Source of the DNA: Antarcticimicrobium sp033791545 | GTDB taxonomy: Bacteria; Pseudomonadota; Alphaproteobacteria; Rhodobacterales; Rhodobacteraceae | Length of the DNA stretch: 64,000 nt | Direction of reading: 5' to 3' | Assembly: GCA_033791545.1 (NCBI GenBank) | Contig: JASJGL010000061.1 | Span: 62,001-126,000, forward strand | Shown here: piece by piece, positions 41,207 to 49,482 of the stretch | How positions within the stretch are numbered: position 1 is the stretch's first letter | Layout: each line of letters opens with the position of its first letter | Made by a program: the position numbers and the translations under genes | The notes under the pieces: generated by a model | Told to the model about the DNA's origin: nothing | The model's database searches: none | Seen by the model: the letters and a program-made list of their open reading frames with translations, nothing else

Positions 41207-42003
41207 CAGGCTTGCTTCAGCACGACGCCCGGGGCATGGGCGATGAAGAACGGGTTGGCATAGCCTTCCTTGCCATAGACCAGCGGGGTGTGATCGTCGA
41301 ACCTCACCACTTTGCCGCCCGCACCCAGCAGAACCGCATGGCCGGCGGCGGTGTCCCACTCCATGGTGCGCCCGACGCGGGGGTAAAGATCGGCCTCGCC
41401 GGTGGCGACCAGACAGAATTTCAGCGAAGAGCCCGCGCTTTTGCTGTCCTTGACCGCGTATTTGTTGATGTAATCGTCGGTGGCCTGATCGCGGTGGGAT
41501 TTCGACGCCACCACCATCAGGGCCTCGTTGTCGCTCTCGGCCACATGGATCGGGCGGATCTCGCCCATCGTGTCGGGATCAAACGCGCCGGTTTCCTCGA
41601 CCGAGGTGCCATCGGCGAGGGTAAAGAACATCCGGTTTCGATCCGGGGCATAAACCACGCCACGGGTGGGAACGCCGGCTTCGATCAATGCGATATTGAC
41701 GGTGAAATCGCCGCGCCGGTTGATGAATTCCTTGGTCCCGTCCAGCGGATCAACGATCAGAAAGGTGTCGCCGGACAGCTTGTGAGAGGCCGCCTGTTCC
41801 TCGGTCACCAGCATGACATCGGGGAAGGCCGCGCGCAGCCCGGCAGAGATCAACGCGTCTGCGGCCTCGTCCGCTGCGGTCACCGGGCTGTCGTCGGATT
41901 TGACCTTCACTTCGAAGTCGTCTGAGTTGTAAATCGCCATGATTTCCGCCCCCGCTTCGATTGCGAGTTTGCGGATAACCGGAATTAAGGCATCATATTT
42001 CAC
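41206..42003 (-). CDS. cysQ: 3'(2'),5'-bisphosphate nucleotidase
   Basis: Hydrolyses 3'-phosphoadenosine 5'-phosphate (PAP), the by-product of PAPS-dependent sulfotransferases, and PAPS. The 265-residue inositol-monophosphatase fold has the metal ligands E68/E69 in VTEEQ and D85, D88 in the signature VDPLDGTKEFI, and the second motif WDTAAGHAVLLGAGG. The start is GTG at 42003 with GGAG 8 bases upstream, giving the standard N-terminus MKYDALIPVI. First gene of the glycan operon that ends with a sulfotransferase. Confidence 0.95.
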   Translation of the reverse strand: MKYDALIPVIRKLAIEAGAEIMAIYNSDDFEVKVKSDDSPVTAADEAADALISAGLRAAFPDVMLVTEEQAASHKLSGDTFLIVDPLDGTKEFINRRGDFTVNIALIEAGVPTRGVVYAPDRNRMFFTLADGTSVEETGAFDPDTMGEIRPIHVAESDNEALMVVASKSHRDQATDDYINKYAVKDSKSAGSSLKFCLVATGEADLYPRVGRTMEWDTAAGHAVLLGAGGKVVRFDDHTPLVYGKEGYANPFFIAHAPGVVLKQA

Positions 42004-42122
42004 AAAAAGGCTCCAATTTTGCGCCGGGTTGCTGGTAAATGTGATGCCACTTATGCTGCGGATATTCACGAACGGCAAGAATTCCGTGGCAGGGCGAAAC
42101 AGAGTCACAAGGCTGGGGTCGA

Positions 42123-42944
42123 ATGTTTCAACATCGCATACAGCGATCAAAATTAGCCGGCGCGATCACGATCCTCGAGTTGATCTTTCACTCGGTCGTG
42201 CGCAGCGTGCGGTCGGCGCATAACAACGCCTTTTTGGCCATCGGCAAGAACATGTTGCAGGTGGTCGTCTTTGTGCTGGCTTTCTATGTGATGTTTTCGG
42301 TGCTGGGTTTGCGCAGGTCGGCGGTGCGGGGGGATTTCCTGCTCTATGTGATGTCGGGCATCTTCCTGTACATGTGTCACACCAAGGCCGTCGGTGCGAT
42401 TGTGCGGTCCGAAGGGCCGAACCATCCGATGATGCAGCACGCGCCGATGAATACGGTGATCACCATCTCGGCTGCAGCGATCGGGACGCTGTATATCCAG
42501 GTGCTGACCATGTTCGTGATCCTGTTCGTCTATCACGTCGCCTTTACCCCGATCACCATTGACCAGCCGCTTGCCGCCTTTGGCATGGTGCTGTTGTCCT
42601 GGTTTACCGGCTGCGCGGTGGGGCTGGTGCTGTTTGCGGTGCGACCGTGGTTCCCCACGGCGGTTAGCCTGATCTCTACCATTTATCAGCGCGCCAACAT
42701 GATCGCCTCGGGCAAGATGTTTCTGGCCAATACGCTGCCCGCTTTCATGCTGCCGATCTTTTCATGGAACCCGCTGTTTCATACCATCGACCAGTCGCGC
42801 GGTTTCGTGTTCATCAATTACAATCCGCTGAACAGCAACTGGCATTATGCCGTCTGGGTCGGCATCGTGCTGGTGATGGTCGGTCTGATGGGCGAATTTT
42901 ATACCCGCCGCCACGCGTCGGTAAGCTGGGGGGCGCGGCGCTGA
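42123..42944 (+). CDS. ABC-2 type polysaccharide export permease
   Basis: The 273-residue inner-membrane protein has six hydrophobic helices, the first after an N-terminal amphipathic stretch (residues 1-35), as in KpsM/Wzm capsule and O-antigen exporters. The loop PNHPMMQHAPMNTVITISAAAIG and the last helix before FYTRRHASVSWG fit ABC2_membrane proteins. No partner ATPase (KpsT/Wzt) is adjacent; it would have to be encoded elsewhere. Divergent from cysQ with a 119-base gap that may hold both promoters. Confidence 0.83.
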   Translation: MFQHRIQRSKLAGAITILELIFHSVVRSVRSAHNNAFLAIGKNMLQVVVFVLAFYVMFSVLGLRRSAVRGDFLLYVMSGIFLYMCHTKAVGAIVRSEGPNHPMMQHAPMNTVITISAAAIGTLYIQVLTMFVILFVYHVAFTPITIDQPLAAFGMVLLSWFTGCAVGLVLFAVRPWFPTAVSLISTIYQRANMIASGKMFLANTLPAFMLPIFSWNPLFHTIDQSRGFVFINYNPLNSNWHYAVWVGIVLVMVGLMGEFYTRRHASVSWGARR

Positions 42945-42954
42945 GGCGGTGCGG

Positions 42955-43557
42955 TCACTCCACCACCCGCAGCGTCAGGTTCAGCCGCCCGCCCCGGGGC
43001 AGCAGGCGCGAGGATTTGAAGCGGATCCGATCCAACCCGTGATAGCTGAGCCGTGCAGGCCCGCCCATCACCACGACATCGCCCGAATTCAGCCAGAGCG
43101 ATTCCGTGCGACCGCCCCGGGTGGGATTGCCGATGCGAAAGAGCCCGTCGTCGCCCAGACTGACCGAGACCACGGGATAAGAGAAATCCGCCTCGTCCTT
43201 GTCTTGGTGCAGGCCCATGCGCGCGCCCTCGCCGTAATAGTTGATCAGACAGCAATCGGGGGTCCGTTCCAGCCCGGTGAGGTCGTGCCAGATCTGCAGC
43301 ACCGGCTCCGGGATCGCCGGCCAGTCGATGCCCTTGGGGTGTTGGGGCGCATAGCGATAGCCCGTCTTGTCGGCGATCCAGCCCAGTGCCCCGGCTGATG
43401 TCATGCGCACCGACATCGGCTTGCCCAAGGGGGTTTCGGGAGTGAAGGGCGGCGCCGCTTTCAGCACCGGTCGCAGCGCCTCGATCAACGCCGCCTGTGC
43501 CGCCGGTGACAGATAAGATTTCCGGATCTCGAAATCGCGGACGAGCAACCGCGTCAT
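42955..43557 (-). CDS. alkB: AlkB-like 2-oxoglutarate/Fe(II) dioxygenase
   Basis: Repairs alkylated bases (1-methyladenine, 3-methylcytosine) by oxidative demethylation. The 200-residue protein has the iron ligands H117 and D119 in LHQDKDE and H173 in SYHGLDRI, the 2-oxoglutarate arginine R191 with R197 in RLNLTLR, and the NYYGEG nucleotide-flip loop. Stands alone, convergent with the ABC-2 permease (gap 10 bases). No ada gene is nearby. Confidence 0.93.
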   Translation of the reverse strand: MTRLLVRDFEIRKSYLSPAAQAALIEALRPVLKAAPPFTPETPLGKPMSVRMTSAGALGWIADKTGYRYAPQHPKGIDWPAIPEPVLQIWHDLTGLERTPDCCLINYYGEGARMGLHQDKDEADFSYPVVSVSLGDDGLFRIGNPTRGGRTESLWLNSGDVVVMGGPARLSYHGLDRIRFKSSRLLPRGGRLNLTLRVVE

Positions 43558-43642
43558 CTCAACACTCCCATTATTGTGCCAAACTCTGGAAACTCCCGCG
43601 AAAAACCTTCACGGATTCGTGAAATCCACCCATCAAGGATGG

Positions 43643-43671
43643 TTGCAGGGTCATTTCACGCTCCCTATATA
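43643..43671 (+). promoter_or_regulatory. Candidate promoter of dnaK-dnaJ (sigma32 or sigma70)
   Basis: TTGCAG (43643-43648), 17 bases, TATATA (43666-43671), embedded in CTCCCTATATAC, which resembles the alphaproteobacterial heat-shock -10 (CCCTATAT). The -35 lacks the CTTGAA of a classical RpoH site, so dual use is possible. About 110 bases before the dnaK ATG. Confidence 0.5.
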
Positions 43672-43780
43672 CGCCGAGACGCGCGACAGACCATCGGCGC
43701 GCCACATCATCGGGGCCGGGATGCCATAACGGGTTCGGGTCTCGGGTAATCGCCTTGAACATCAAAAGGGATCGAAACGC

Positions 43781-45697
43781 ATGAGCAAAGTTATTGGGAT
43801 CGACCTTGGGACCACAAACAGCTGTGTCGCCATCATGGACGGCGCGCAACCCAAGGTTATCGAAAACGCCGAAGGGGCACGCACGACACCGTCGATCGTC
43901 GCCTTTACCGATGACGAACGGCTGGTTGGTCAGCCGGCGAAACGTCAGGCCGTCACCAACCCTGAAAACACCATCTTTGGCGTCAAACGTCTGATCGGTC
44001 GTCGGGCCGACGACGCGCATCTGGCCAAAGACAACAAGAACATGCCCTTTGCCGTGATCGATGGCGGCAATGGCGACGCTTGGGTTCAAGCCAAAGGCGA
44101 CAAATATTCGCCGTCGCAAATCTCGGCCTTCATCCTCGGCAAGATGAAAGAAACCGCTGAAAGCTATCTCGGGGAAGAGGTCACGCAGGCCGTCATCACC
44201 GTGCCCGCCTATTTCAACGACGCCCAGCGTCAGGCCACCAAGGACGCCGGCAAGATCGCCGGGCTGGAAGTGCTGCGGATCATCAACGAACCGACCGCTG
44301 CCGCGCTGGCCTATGGTCTGGACAAGCAAGAAAGCCACACCATCGCGGTCTATGACCTTGGCGGCGGCACCTTTGACGTGACCATTCTGGAAATCGACGA
44401 TGGTCTGTTTGAGGTGAAATCCACCAACGGCGACACCTTCTTGGGTGGCGAAGACTTTGACATGCGCATCGTCAACTATCTGGCGGAGCAGTTCAAGAAA
44501 GAGCATGGCGTCGACCTGACCAAGGACAAGATGGCGCTGCAACGGCTGAAGGAAGCCGCCGAGAAAGCCAAGATCGAACTGTCGAGCTCGTCGCAGACCG
44601 AGATCAACCAACCCTTCATCTCGATGGGGACGGACGGCCAGCCGCTGCACATGGTCATGAAACTGACCCGCGCCAAGCTGGAAAGCCTGGTGAACGACCT
44701 GATCAAAGCCTCGCTCAAGCCTTGTGCCGCCGCGTTGAAAGACGCCGGTCTCTCGGCTTCGGACGTGGACGAGGTGGTTCTGGTCGGTGGTATGACCCGG
44801 ATGCCGAAGGTCGTCGAAGAGGTGACCAAGTTCTTTGGCAAGGAGCCGCACAAGGGTGTGAACCCTGACGAGGTCGTGGCCATGGGGGCCGCCATTCAGG
44901 CCGGCGTTCTGCAAGGCGATGTCAAGGATGTGGTCCTGCTCGACGTGACCCCGCTGAGTTTGGGGATCGAAACCCTGGGTGGCGTGTTCACCCGGCTGAT
45001 CGACCGCAACACCACGATCCCGACCAAGAAAAGCCAGGTCTTTTCGACCGCCGAGGACAATCAGGGTGCCGTGACCATCCGCGTGTTCCAAGGCGAACGG
45101 GAAATGGCCGCCGACAACAAGATGTTGGGCCAGTTCAATCTGGAAAACATCCCGCCGGCACCGCGTGGCATGCCGCAGATCGAGGTTACCTTTGACATCG
45201 ACGCCAACGGTATCGTTTCGGTTGGGGCCAAGGACAAAGGCACCGGCAAAGAGCAGCAGATCACCATCCAGGCTTCGGGCGGTCTGTCCGATGCTGACAT
45301 CGAAAAGATGGTCAAGGATGCTGAAGAGAACGCCGAGTCCGACAAGGCACGCCGTGAGCTGATCGAAGCCAAGAACCAGGCCGAAAGCCTGATTCACTCG
45401 ACCGAGAAATCGGTTGAGGAACATGGCGACAAGGTCGACCCGACGACTGTCGAAGCGATCGAACTGGCCTTGGCCGCGCTGCGGGACGATCTGGAAAAAG
45501 ACGACATCGGTGCCGACAAGATCAAATCCGGCATCCAGAACGTGAGCGAAGCGGCGATGAAGCTGGGCGAAGCCATCTACAAGTCCAGTCAGGACGAGGC
45601 GGCAGCCGATGAACCGGCCGCGGCTGATGCGGGTCCCGCCGAGGACGATATTGTCGATGCCGAGTTCGAAGACTTGGACAATGACAAGCGCTCCTAA
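43781..45697 (+). CDS. dnaK: Molecular chaperone DnaK (Hsp70)
   Basis: The 638-residue ATP-dependent chaperone has the actin-type ATPase domain (1-385) with IGIDLGTTNSCVAIMDG, VTVPAYFND, IAVYDLGGGTFDVTILE and VGGMTRMPKV; then the substrate-binding domain beginning at DVTPLSLGIETLGG; then the helical lid and an acidic tail ending EFEDLDNDKRS (EEVD-like acidic end). Works with DnaJ (next gene) and GrpE. A strong stem-loop in the 77 bases before dnaJ may lower readthrough. Confidence 0.99.
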   Translation: MSKVIGIDLGTTNSCVAIMDGAQPKVIENAEGARTTPSIVAFTDDERLVGQPAKRQAVTNPENTIFGVKRLIGRRADDAHLAKDNKNMPFAVIDGGNGDAWVQAKGDKYSPSQISAFILGKMKETAESYLGEEVTQAVITVPAYFNDAQRQATKDAGKIAGLEVLRIINEPTAAALAYGLDKQESHTIAVYDLGGGTFDVTILEIDDGLFEVKSTNGDTFLGGEDFDMRIVNYLAEQFKKEHGVDLTKDKMALQRLKEAAEKAKIELSSSSQTEINQPFISMGTDGQPLHMVMKLTRAKLESLVNDLIKASLKPCAAALKDAGLSASDVDEVVLVGGMTRMPKVVEEVTKFFGKEPHKGVNPDEVVAMGAAIQAGVLQGDVKDVVLLDVTPLSLGIETLGGVFTRLIDRNTTIPTKKSQVFSTAEDNQGAVTIRVFQGEREMAADNKMLGQFNLENIPPAPRGMPQIEVTFDIDANGIVSVGAKDKGTGKEQQITIQASGGLSDADIEKMVKDAEENAESDKARRELIEAKNQAESLIHSTEKSVEEHGDKVDPTTVEAIELALAALRDDLEKDDIGADKIKSGIQNVSEAAMKLGEAIYKSSQDEAAADEPAAADAGPAEDDIVDAEFEDLDNDKRS

Positions 45698-45715
45698 GGT
45701 GTAACACCGGGCCTC

Positions 45716-45748
45716 GGCGGGCCGGTCCGGGTTCCGGGCCGGCCCGCC
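45716..45748 (+). other. GC-rich hairpin between dnaK and dnaJ
   Basis: Stem ggcgggccgg / ccggcccgcc (10 bp, 13-nt loop) with no U-run, 18 bases after the dnaK stop. Could trim the mRNA or lower dnaJ expression relative to dnaK, as intergenic stem-loops do in other heat-shock operons. Confidence 0.55.
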
Positions 45749-45774
45749 GTCGTTCTGGCAAAAGGAAAAGACCG

Positions 45775-46917
45775 ATGTCAAAACGTGACTTCTACGACGT
45801 TCTGGACGTGTCCAAGGGCGCATCGGCGGATGAGATCAAGAAAGCCTATCGCAAGAAGGCCAAGGAACTGCACCCCGATCGAAATTCCGATAATCCGGAG
45901 GCCGAGGCGCAGTTCAAAGAGGCCAACGAGGCGTACGAGATTCTTAAGGATGCCGAGAAGAAGGCCGCCTATGACCGGTACGGCCATGCCGCCTTTGACG
46001 GTGGCATGGGCGGCGGGCAGCGTCCTGGCGGCCCCGGCTTTGGTGGTGGCGATTTCTCCAGCGCTTTCTCGGATGTGTTCGACGATCTGTTCGGCGATTT
46101 CATGGGGGGCCAACGCGGCCAGAAACGCGCCACGCGTGGCTCTGACCTGCGCTATAACCTGCGGGTGACGCTGGAAGACGCCTATTCCGGTGTGCACAAG
46201 ACCATCAACGTGCCCACTTCGGTGGCCTGTTCGGTGTGTGAGGGCTCCGGTGCCGAAGGCGGTGCCGAGCCGACCACATGTCCAACTTGTTCCGGCATGG
46301 GCAAGGTCCGGGCGCAACAGGGCTTCTTTACCGTCGAGCGCACCTGTCCAACCTGTTCGGGCATGGGCCAGATCATCAAGAACCCGTGCAAGGCCTGCGG
46401 TGGTGCTGGCCGGGTCGAAAAAGACCGCGCGCTGAGCGTGAACATCCCGGCCGGTGTCGAAACCGGCACCCGCATCCGGCTTGCCGGTGAGGGCGAAGCG
46501 GGGATGCGTGGCGGGCCCTCGGGCGATCTTTATATCTTTGTCGAGGTTGCGCCGCATGAGCTGTTCGAACGCGATGGCGTGAATCTGTATTGCCGGGTGC
46601 CGGTCAGCATGCTGACGGCGGCCTTGGGGGGCGCGATCGAGGTGCCCACCATCGACGGTGGTCGTGGCCGGGTACAGATCCCGGCCGGCAGCCAGTCGGG
46701 CCGGCAGATGCGCTTGCGGGGCAAGGGTGTGCCCGCGCTGCGTGGCGGCGGATCGGGGGACATGTTCATCGAACTGGCGGTGGAAACGCCGGTGAACCTG
46801 ACAAGTCGCCAGAAAGAGTTGCTGCGCGAGTTCGACGAGCTGAGCGAGGACAACAATCCCGAGAGCAAAAGCTTTTTCTCTTCGGTAAAGTCCTTTTGGG
46901 ACAGCATGAAGGGGTGA
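45775..46917 (+). CDS. dnaJ: Co-chaperone DnaJ (Hsp40)
   Basis: The 380-residue protein stimulates DnaK ATPase. J-domain at 1-70 with HPDR motif (KELHPDRNSD); a Gly-rich segment (GGMGGGQRPGGPGFGGGDF class) to about 110; four zinc-binding CxxCxGxG repeats (CSVCEGSG, CPTCSGMG, CPTCSGMG, CKACGGAG) at about 150-220; and the two-lobed C-terminal substrate domain. Read from the dnaK promoter. AAAGGAAAAG upstream provides the ribosome site. Confidence 0.98.
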   Translation: MSKRDFYDVLDVSKGASADEIKKAYRKKAKELHPDRNSDNPEAEAQFKEANEAYEILKDAEKKAAYDRYGHAAFDGGMGGGQRPGGPGFGGGDFSSAFSDVFDDLFGDFMGGQRGQKRATRGSDLRYNLRVTLEDAYSGVHKTINVPTSVACSVCEGSGAEGGAEPTTCPTCSGMGKVRAQQGFFTVERTCPTCSGMGQIIKNPCKACGGAGRVEKDRALSVNIPAGVETGTRIRLAGEGEAGMRGGPSGDLYIFVEVAPHELFERDGVNLYCRVPVSMLTAALGGAIEVPTIDGGRGRVQIPAGSQSGRQMRLRGKGVPALRGGGSGDMFIELAVETPVNLTSRQKELLREFDELSEDNNPESKSFFSSVKSFWDSMKG

Positions 46918-46928
46918 GCGCCGTCTTG

Positions 46929-46951
46929 GAAAGGCTCCGGTGGAGCCTTTC
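46929..46951 (+). terminator. Hairpin after dnaJ
   Basis: gaaaggctcc-ggt-ggagcctttc (10-bp stem, 3-nt loop) starting 12 bases after the dnaJ stop. A short pyrimidine end but no long T-tract; probably acts with the second hairpin at 47000. Confidence 0.6.
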
Positions 46952-46999
46952 AGGCGAGAACGGGCGGAGCCCGGGCGCTCTGCTACAGAGAATCCACAG

Positions 47000-47025
47000 A
47001 AAAAGGCGCCACTGGCGCCTTTTTC
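47000..47025. terminator. Intrinsic terminator between dnaJ and radC
   Basis: Stem aaaaggcgcc / ggcgcctttt with ACT loop and a following T-run (plus strand). Ends the dnaK-dnaJ transcript before radC, 107 bases ahead of its start. The gap from 46918 to 47132 holds these two hairpins and no gene. Confidence 0.85.
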
Positions 47026-47132
47026 CTTATTTACCCCACCCCCACCAGACCCCCCATCTCCCCGGCGCTCAGCACCCAGGGTTGTGCCCTCCCATTAACC
47101 CGGCGTTTACCCTCGCGGCGCATCCTGTGGCG

Positions 47133-47894
47133 ATGACGCAGCGGCACGCCTTTGATGAAGCTTCCGGCTCTCTCTTTTCCCCGGACGAGGCGCCAGAGAT
47201 GGCACTGCCTGTCGGGCGGCTGCCGTCCTATATCCGCGACCATCGACAGCGGTTGCGTGACCGGTTCATGGCCGGGGGCGCGGCGGCGATGCCGGATTAT
47301 GAGTTGTTGGAGCTGGTGTTGTTCCGCTCGATCCCGCGCCGCGACGTAAAGCCCTTGGCGCGCGCGTTGCTGGACCAGTTCGGTGATTTCAACCGCGTTA
47401 TCTCCGCCCCGCCGGAACGGCTGGGCAAGGTTGCCGGGATTGGCCCGGCGGTGATTGCGGATCTCAAGATTGTCGAGGCCGCCACGCATCGGATGGCGCG
47501 GGCAAAGGTGTTGAAAAGGCATGTGATTTCAAGCTGGGATGCGGTTCTGGATTACTGCCATACCACCATGTCTCACCGCGATACCGAACAGTTCCGGGTG
47601 CTGTTTCTCGACACCAAGAACACCCTGATCGCCGATGAGGAACAGGCGCGCGGCACCGTCGATCATGTGCCGGTCTATCCGCGCGAGGTGGCCAAACGCG
47701 CGCTTGAACTGAACGCCTCGGCGTTGATTCTGGTGCACAACCACCCCTCGGGCGACCCGAGCCCGAGCAAGGCCGATATCAGCATGACCGAACGGGTGCA
47801 GGACGCCTGCGCGGCGCTGGGGCTGACGCTGCACGATCACCTGATCGTCGGCAAATCGCGCGAGATGAGCTTTCGCGCCGAGGGCTACCTGTAG
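47133..47894 (+). CDS. radC: RadC-family JAB/MPN domain protein
   Basis: The 253-residue protein has an N-terminal helix-hairpin-helix-like part (about 55-120: LLELVLFRSIPRRDVKPLARALLDQFG and GKVAGIGPAVIADLKIVEA; cited by the motif GKVAGIGPA) and a C-terminal JAMM metalloprotease-like domain with H202, H204 and D215 in HNHPSGDPSPSKAD. RadC's role in DNA repair is disputed; the family name is historical. The ATG at 47133 is chosen; longer readings would run back into dnaJ in another frame. Confidence 0.93.
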   Translation: MTQRHAFDEASGSLFSPDEAPEMALPVGRLPSYIRDHRQRLRDRFMAGGAAAMPDYELLELVLFRSIPRRDVKPLARALLDQFGDFNRVISAPPERLGKVAGIGPAVIADLKIVEAATHRMARAKVLKRHVISSWDAVLDYCHTTMSHRDTEQFRVLFLDTKNTLIADEEQARGTVDHVPVYPREVAKRALELNASALILVHNHPSGDPSPSKADISMTERVQDACAALGLTLHDHLIVGKSREMSFRAEGYL

Positions 47895-47898
47895 CGCC

Positions 47899-49458
47899 TC
47901 AGCGCAGCCAGACTTCGACCCGCCGGTTCACCTGTCGACCCCAGTCGCTGTCGTCGCAGGCCATAGGCAAGGCCTCGCCAAAGGCCTCGACCGCCATCTC
48001 CACCCGGACCGCGCCGGGGGTCTGGGCCGCCGCCTGAACCGCGTCGCGCACCGCCTCGGCCCGCTTCTGGGCGATGCGTTTGTTGCCCTCGGCGGGGCCT
48101 TCGCCGTCACTGAAACCGACGAAGAACAGCGTCCGGGCATCATAGGCGCCGATTTCGATGGTGCGGGCGAGTTGGGCAATATTGGCGCGCGATTGGGCAT
48201 CGGGGCGGGTCGAGCCGGTTTCGAACCGGAACGAGGTGGTCAGCCGTGTCAGCGGGCCCAGCGTGGCGATCATGCGCTGCAACTCATCCAGTGGCACCTC
48301 CTCCCCGGCGGAGGCGATGGCATTGGACAGCCGGTCACCCTGGGCGTTCAGCGCGATGCGCTCGGGTGCCTGATCGACAAAGCCCGCGCGCCGGATCACG
48401 ATTTGCGCCGCCGGGCTTTGCACATAGAGCAGGAATTCGCGCGCCGCCTTGGGCAGACGCCGCGCCGGAAGATACAGGAACATGGGCGAGGTCAGCGGAT
48501 AATCCTCGGTCTTGATCGTGCGGCGGCTGGCCGAAAGTGAAAACCCGCAAGCTCCGGTCAGGGTCAACGCCCGCGTCGTGCCGGTTTCGGCAAAGCTGGC
48601 AATGCCGATGGCAAAGGGATCGGCGCTGACCGCGCGAGCCAATGCGCTGCTACGCGGATGACGGGCGATCCCTTCGGCGAGGGTCAGCCCAGCGGGGCGC
48701 AACAGCCGGTCCTCGACCGCCTGCGTCAAGCCGGAGCCGGCATCGGGCAGGTGCAGGTCGATGGGTGCATCCGGGCCGCCCAGATCGGACCAGTTGGTGA
48801 TCTCCCCGGCAAAGATGCGGGCCAGATCCGGGGTCGAGATACGCTGAACCGGGTTGCCGCGCGCCACCACCGCCACCATCGCATCCAGCGCCAGAACCCG
48901 GCTGCGGTTGCTGTCCGTCATGTCGCCCATGCCGGCCTCGAAGGCGCGGGTCCGTTCCTCGGCGCGGATTTCGCGCAGGGCGAGCACGATATCGGCTTCA
49001 TTGGCCAGAAGATCGGCAAAGCCTTCGTCGGTATTGCTGGCGCGAAAGGTGAAATGCGCCAGCGCCGCGCCGGTATTGGGCTGGATCAGGCTATAGCGGA
49101 AATGGCTGTCGTCGATGGTTTCGCGGGCGGTGTGCCAACCGTTGCGCAAGGCAAAGCCCTCGACCAGCGCGGGCAGCAGCACTTCGACCATGGTCGAGGA
49201 GCCCGACAGTGCCAATTCGGCCACATAGTCGGTCAGGCTGGGGCAGCCCGGTCCACCACAGGACACGCCGGAGCCATCGACCGTCAGCTCTCCGAATTTG
49301 GTGTCGACGCGATAGAATTCACCGTCAAATCCAAGCAGCGTGCCGGAAATCTCGACCGCGCCATCGGGCGAGGACAGGGTGACATCCTGCGCCGCGAGCG
49401 GAGTGGCAACCGAAAAAAGAAAGAGTGCGGCGAAGACCGCCGCACGTGATAAATACAT
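47899..49458 (-). CDS. PstS-like phosphate-binding domain fused to an OmpA domain
   Basis: The 519-residue exported protein has a signal peptide ending PLAA (about residue 23); a short N-terminal beta part with a disulfide-ready pair in VSCGGPGCPS; a periplasmic binding protein fold (about 80-350) starting ALSGSSTMVEVLLPALVEGF-like, as in PstS/phosphate-binding proteins; and an OmpA/MotB peptidoglycan-binding domain (about 400-519) with RFETGSTRPDAQSR and the closing QVNRRVEVWL. The fusion suggests a wall-anchored ligand sensor or phosphate-related receptor rather than a transporter component, as no pst genes are present. Confidence 0.82.
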   Translation of the reverse strand: MYLSRAAVFAALFLFSVATPLAAQDVTLSSPDGAVEISGTLLGFDGEFYRVDTKFGELTVDGSGVSCGGPGCPSLTDYVAELALSGSSTMVEVLLPALVEGFALRNGWHTARETIDDSHFRYSLIQPNTGAALAHFTFRASNTDEGFADLLANEADIVLALREIRAEERTRAFEAGMGDMTDSNRSRVLALDAMVAVVARGNPVQRISTPDLARIFAGEITNWSDLGGPDAPIDLHLPDAGSGLTQAVEDRLLRPAGLTLAEGIARHPRSSALARAVSADPFAIGIASFAETGTTRALTLTGACGFSLSASRRTIKTEDYPLTSPMFLYLPARRLPKAAREFLLYVQSPAAQIVIRRAGFVDQAPERIALNAQGDRLSNAIASAGEEVPLDELQRMIATLGPLTRLTTSFRFETGSTRPDAQSRANIAQLARTIEIGAYDARTLFFVGFSDGEGPAEGNKRIAQKRAEAVRDAVQAAAQTPGAVRVEMAVEAFGEALPMACDDSDWGRQVNRRVEVWLR

Positions 49459-49482
49459 GTGAGACCTAAATTTATACGCGGA

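Noticed and set aside
43571..45823. Minus-strand open frame of 750 codons opposite dnaK
   Set aside because: Long antisense frames opposite dnaK are a known artefact; no start signal or motif supports it.
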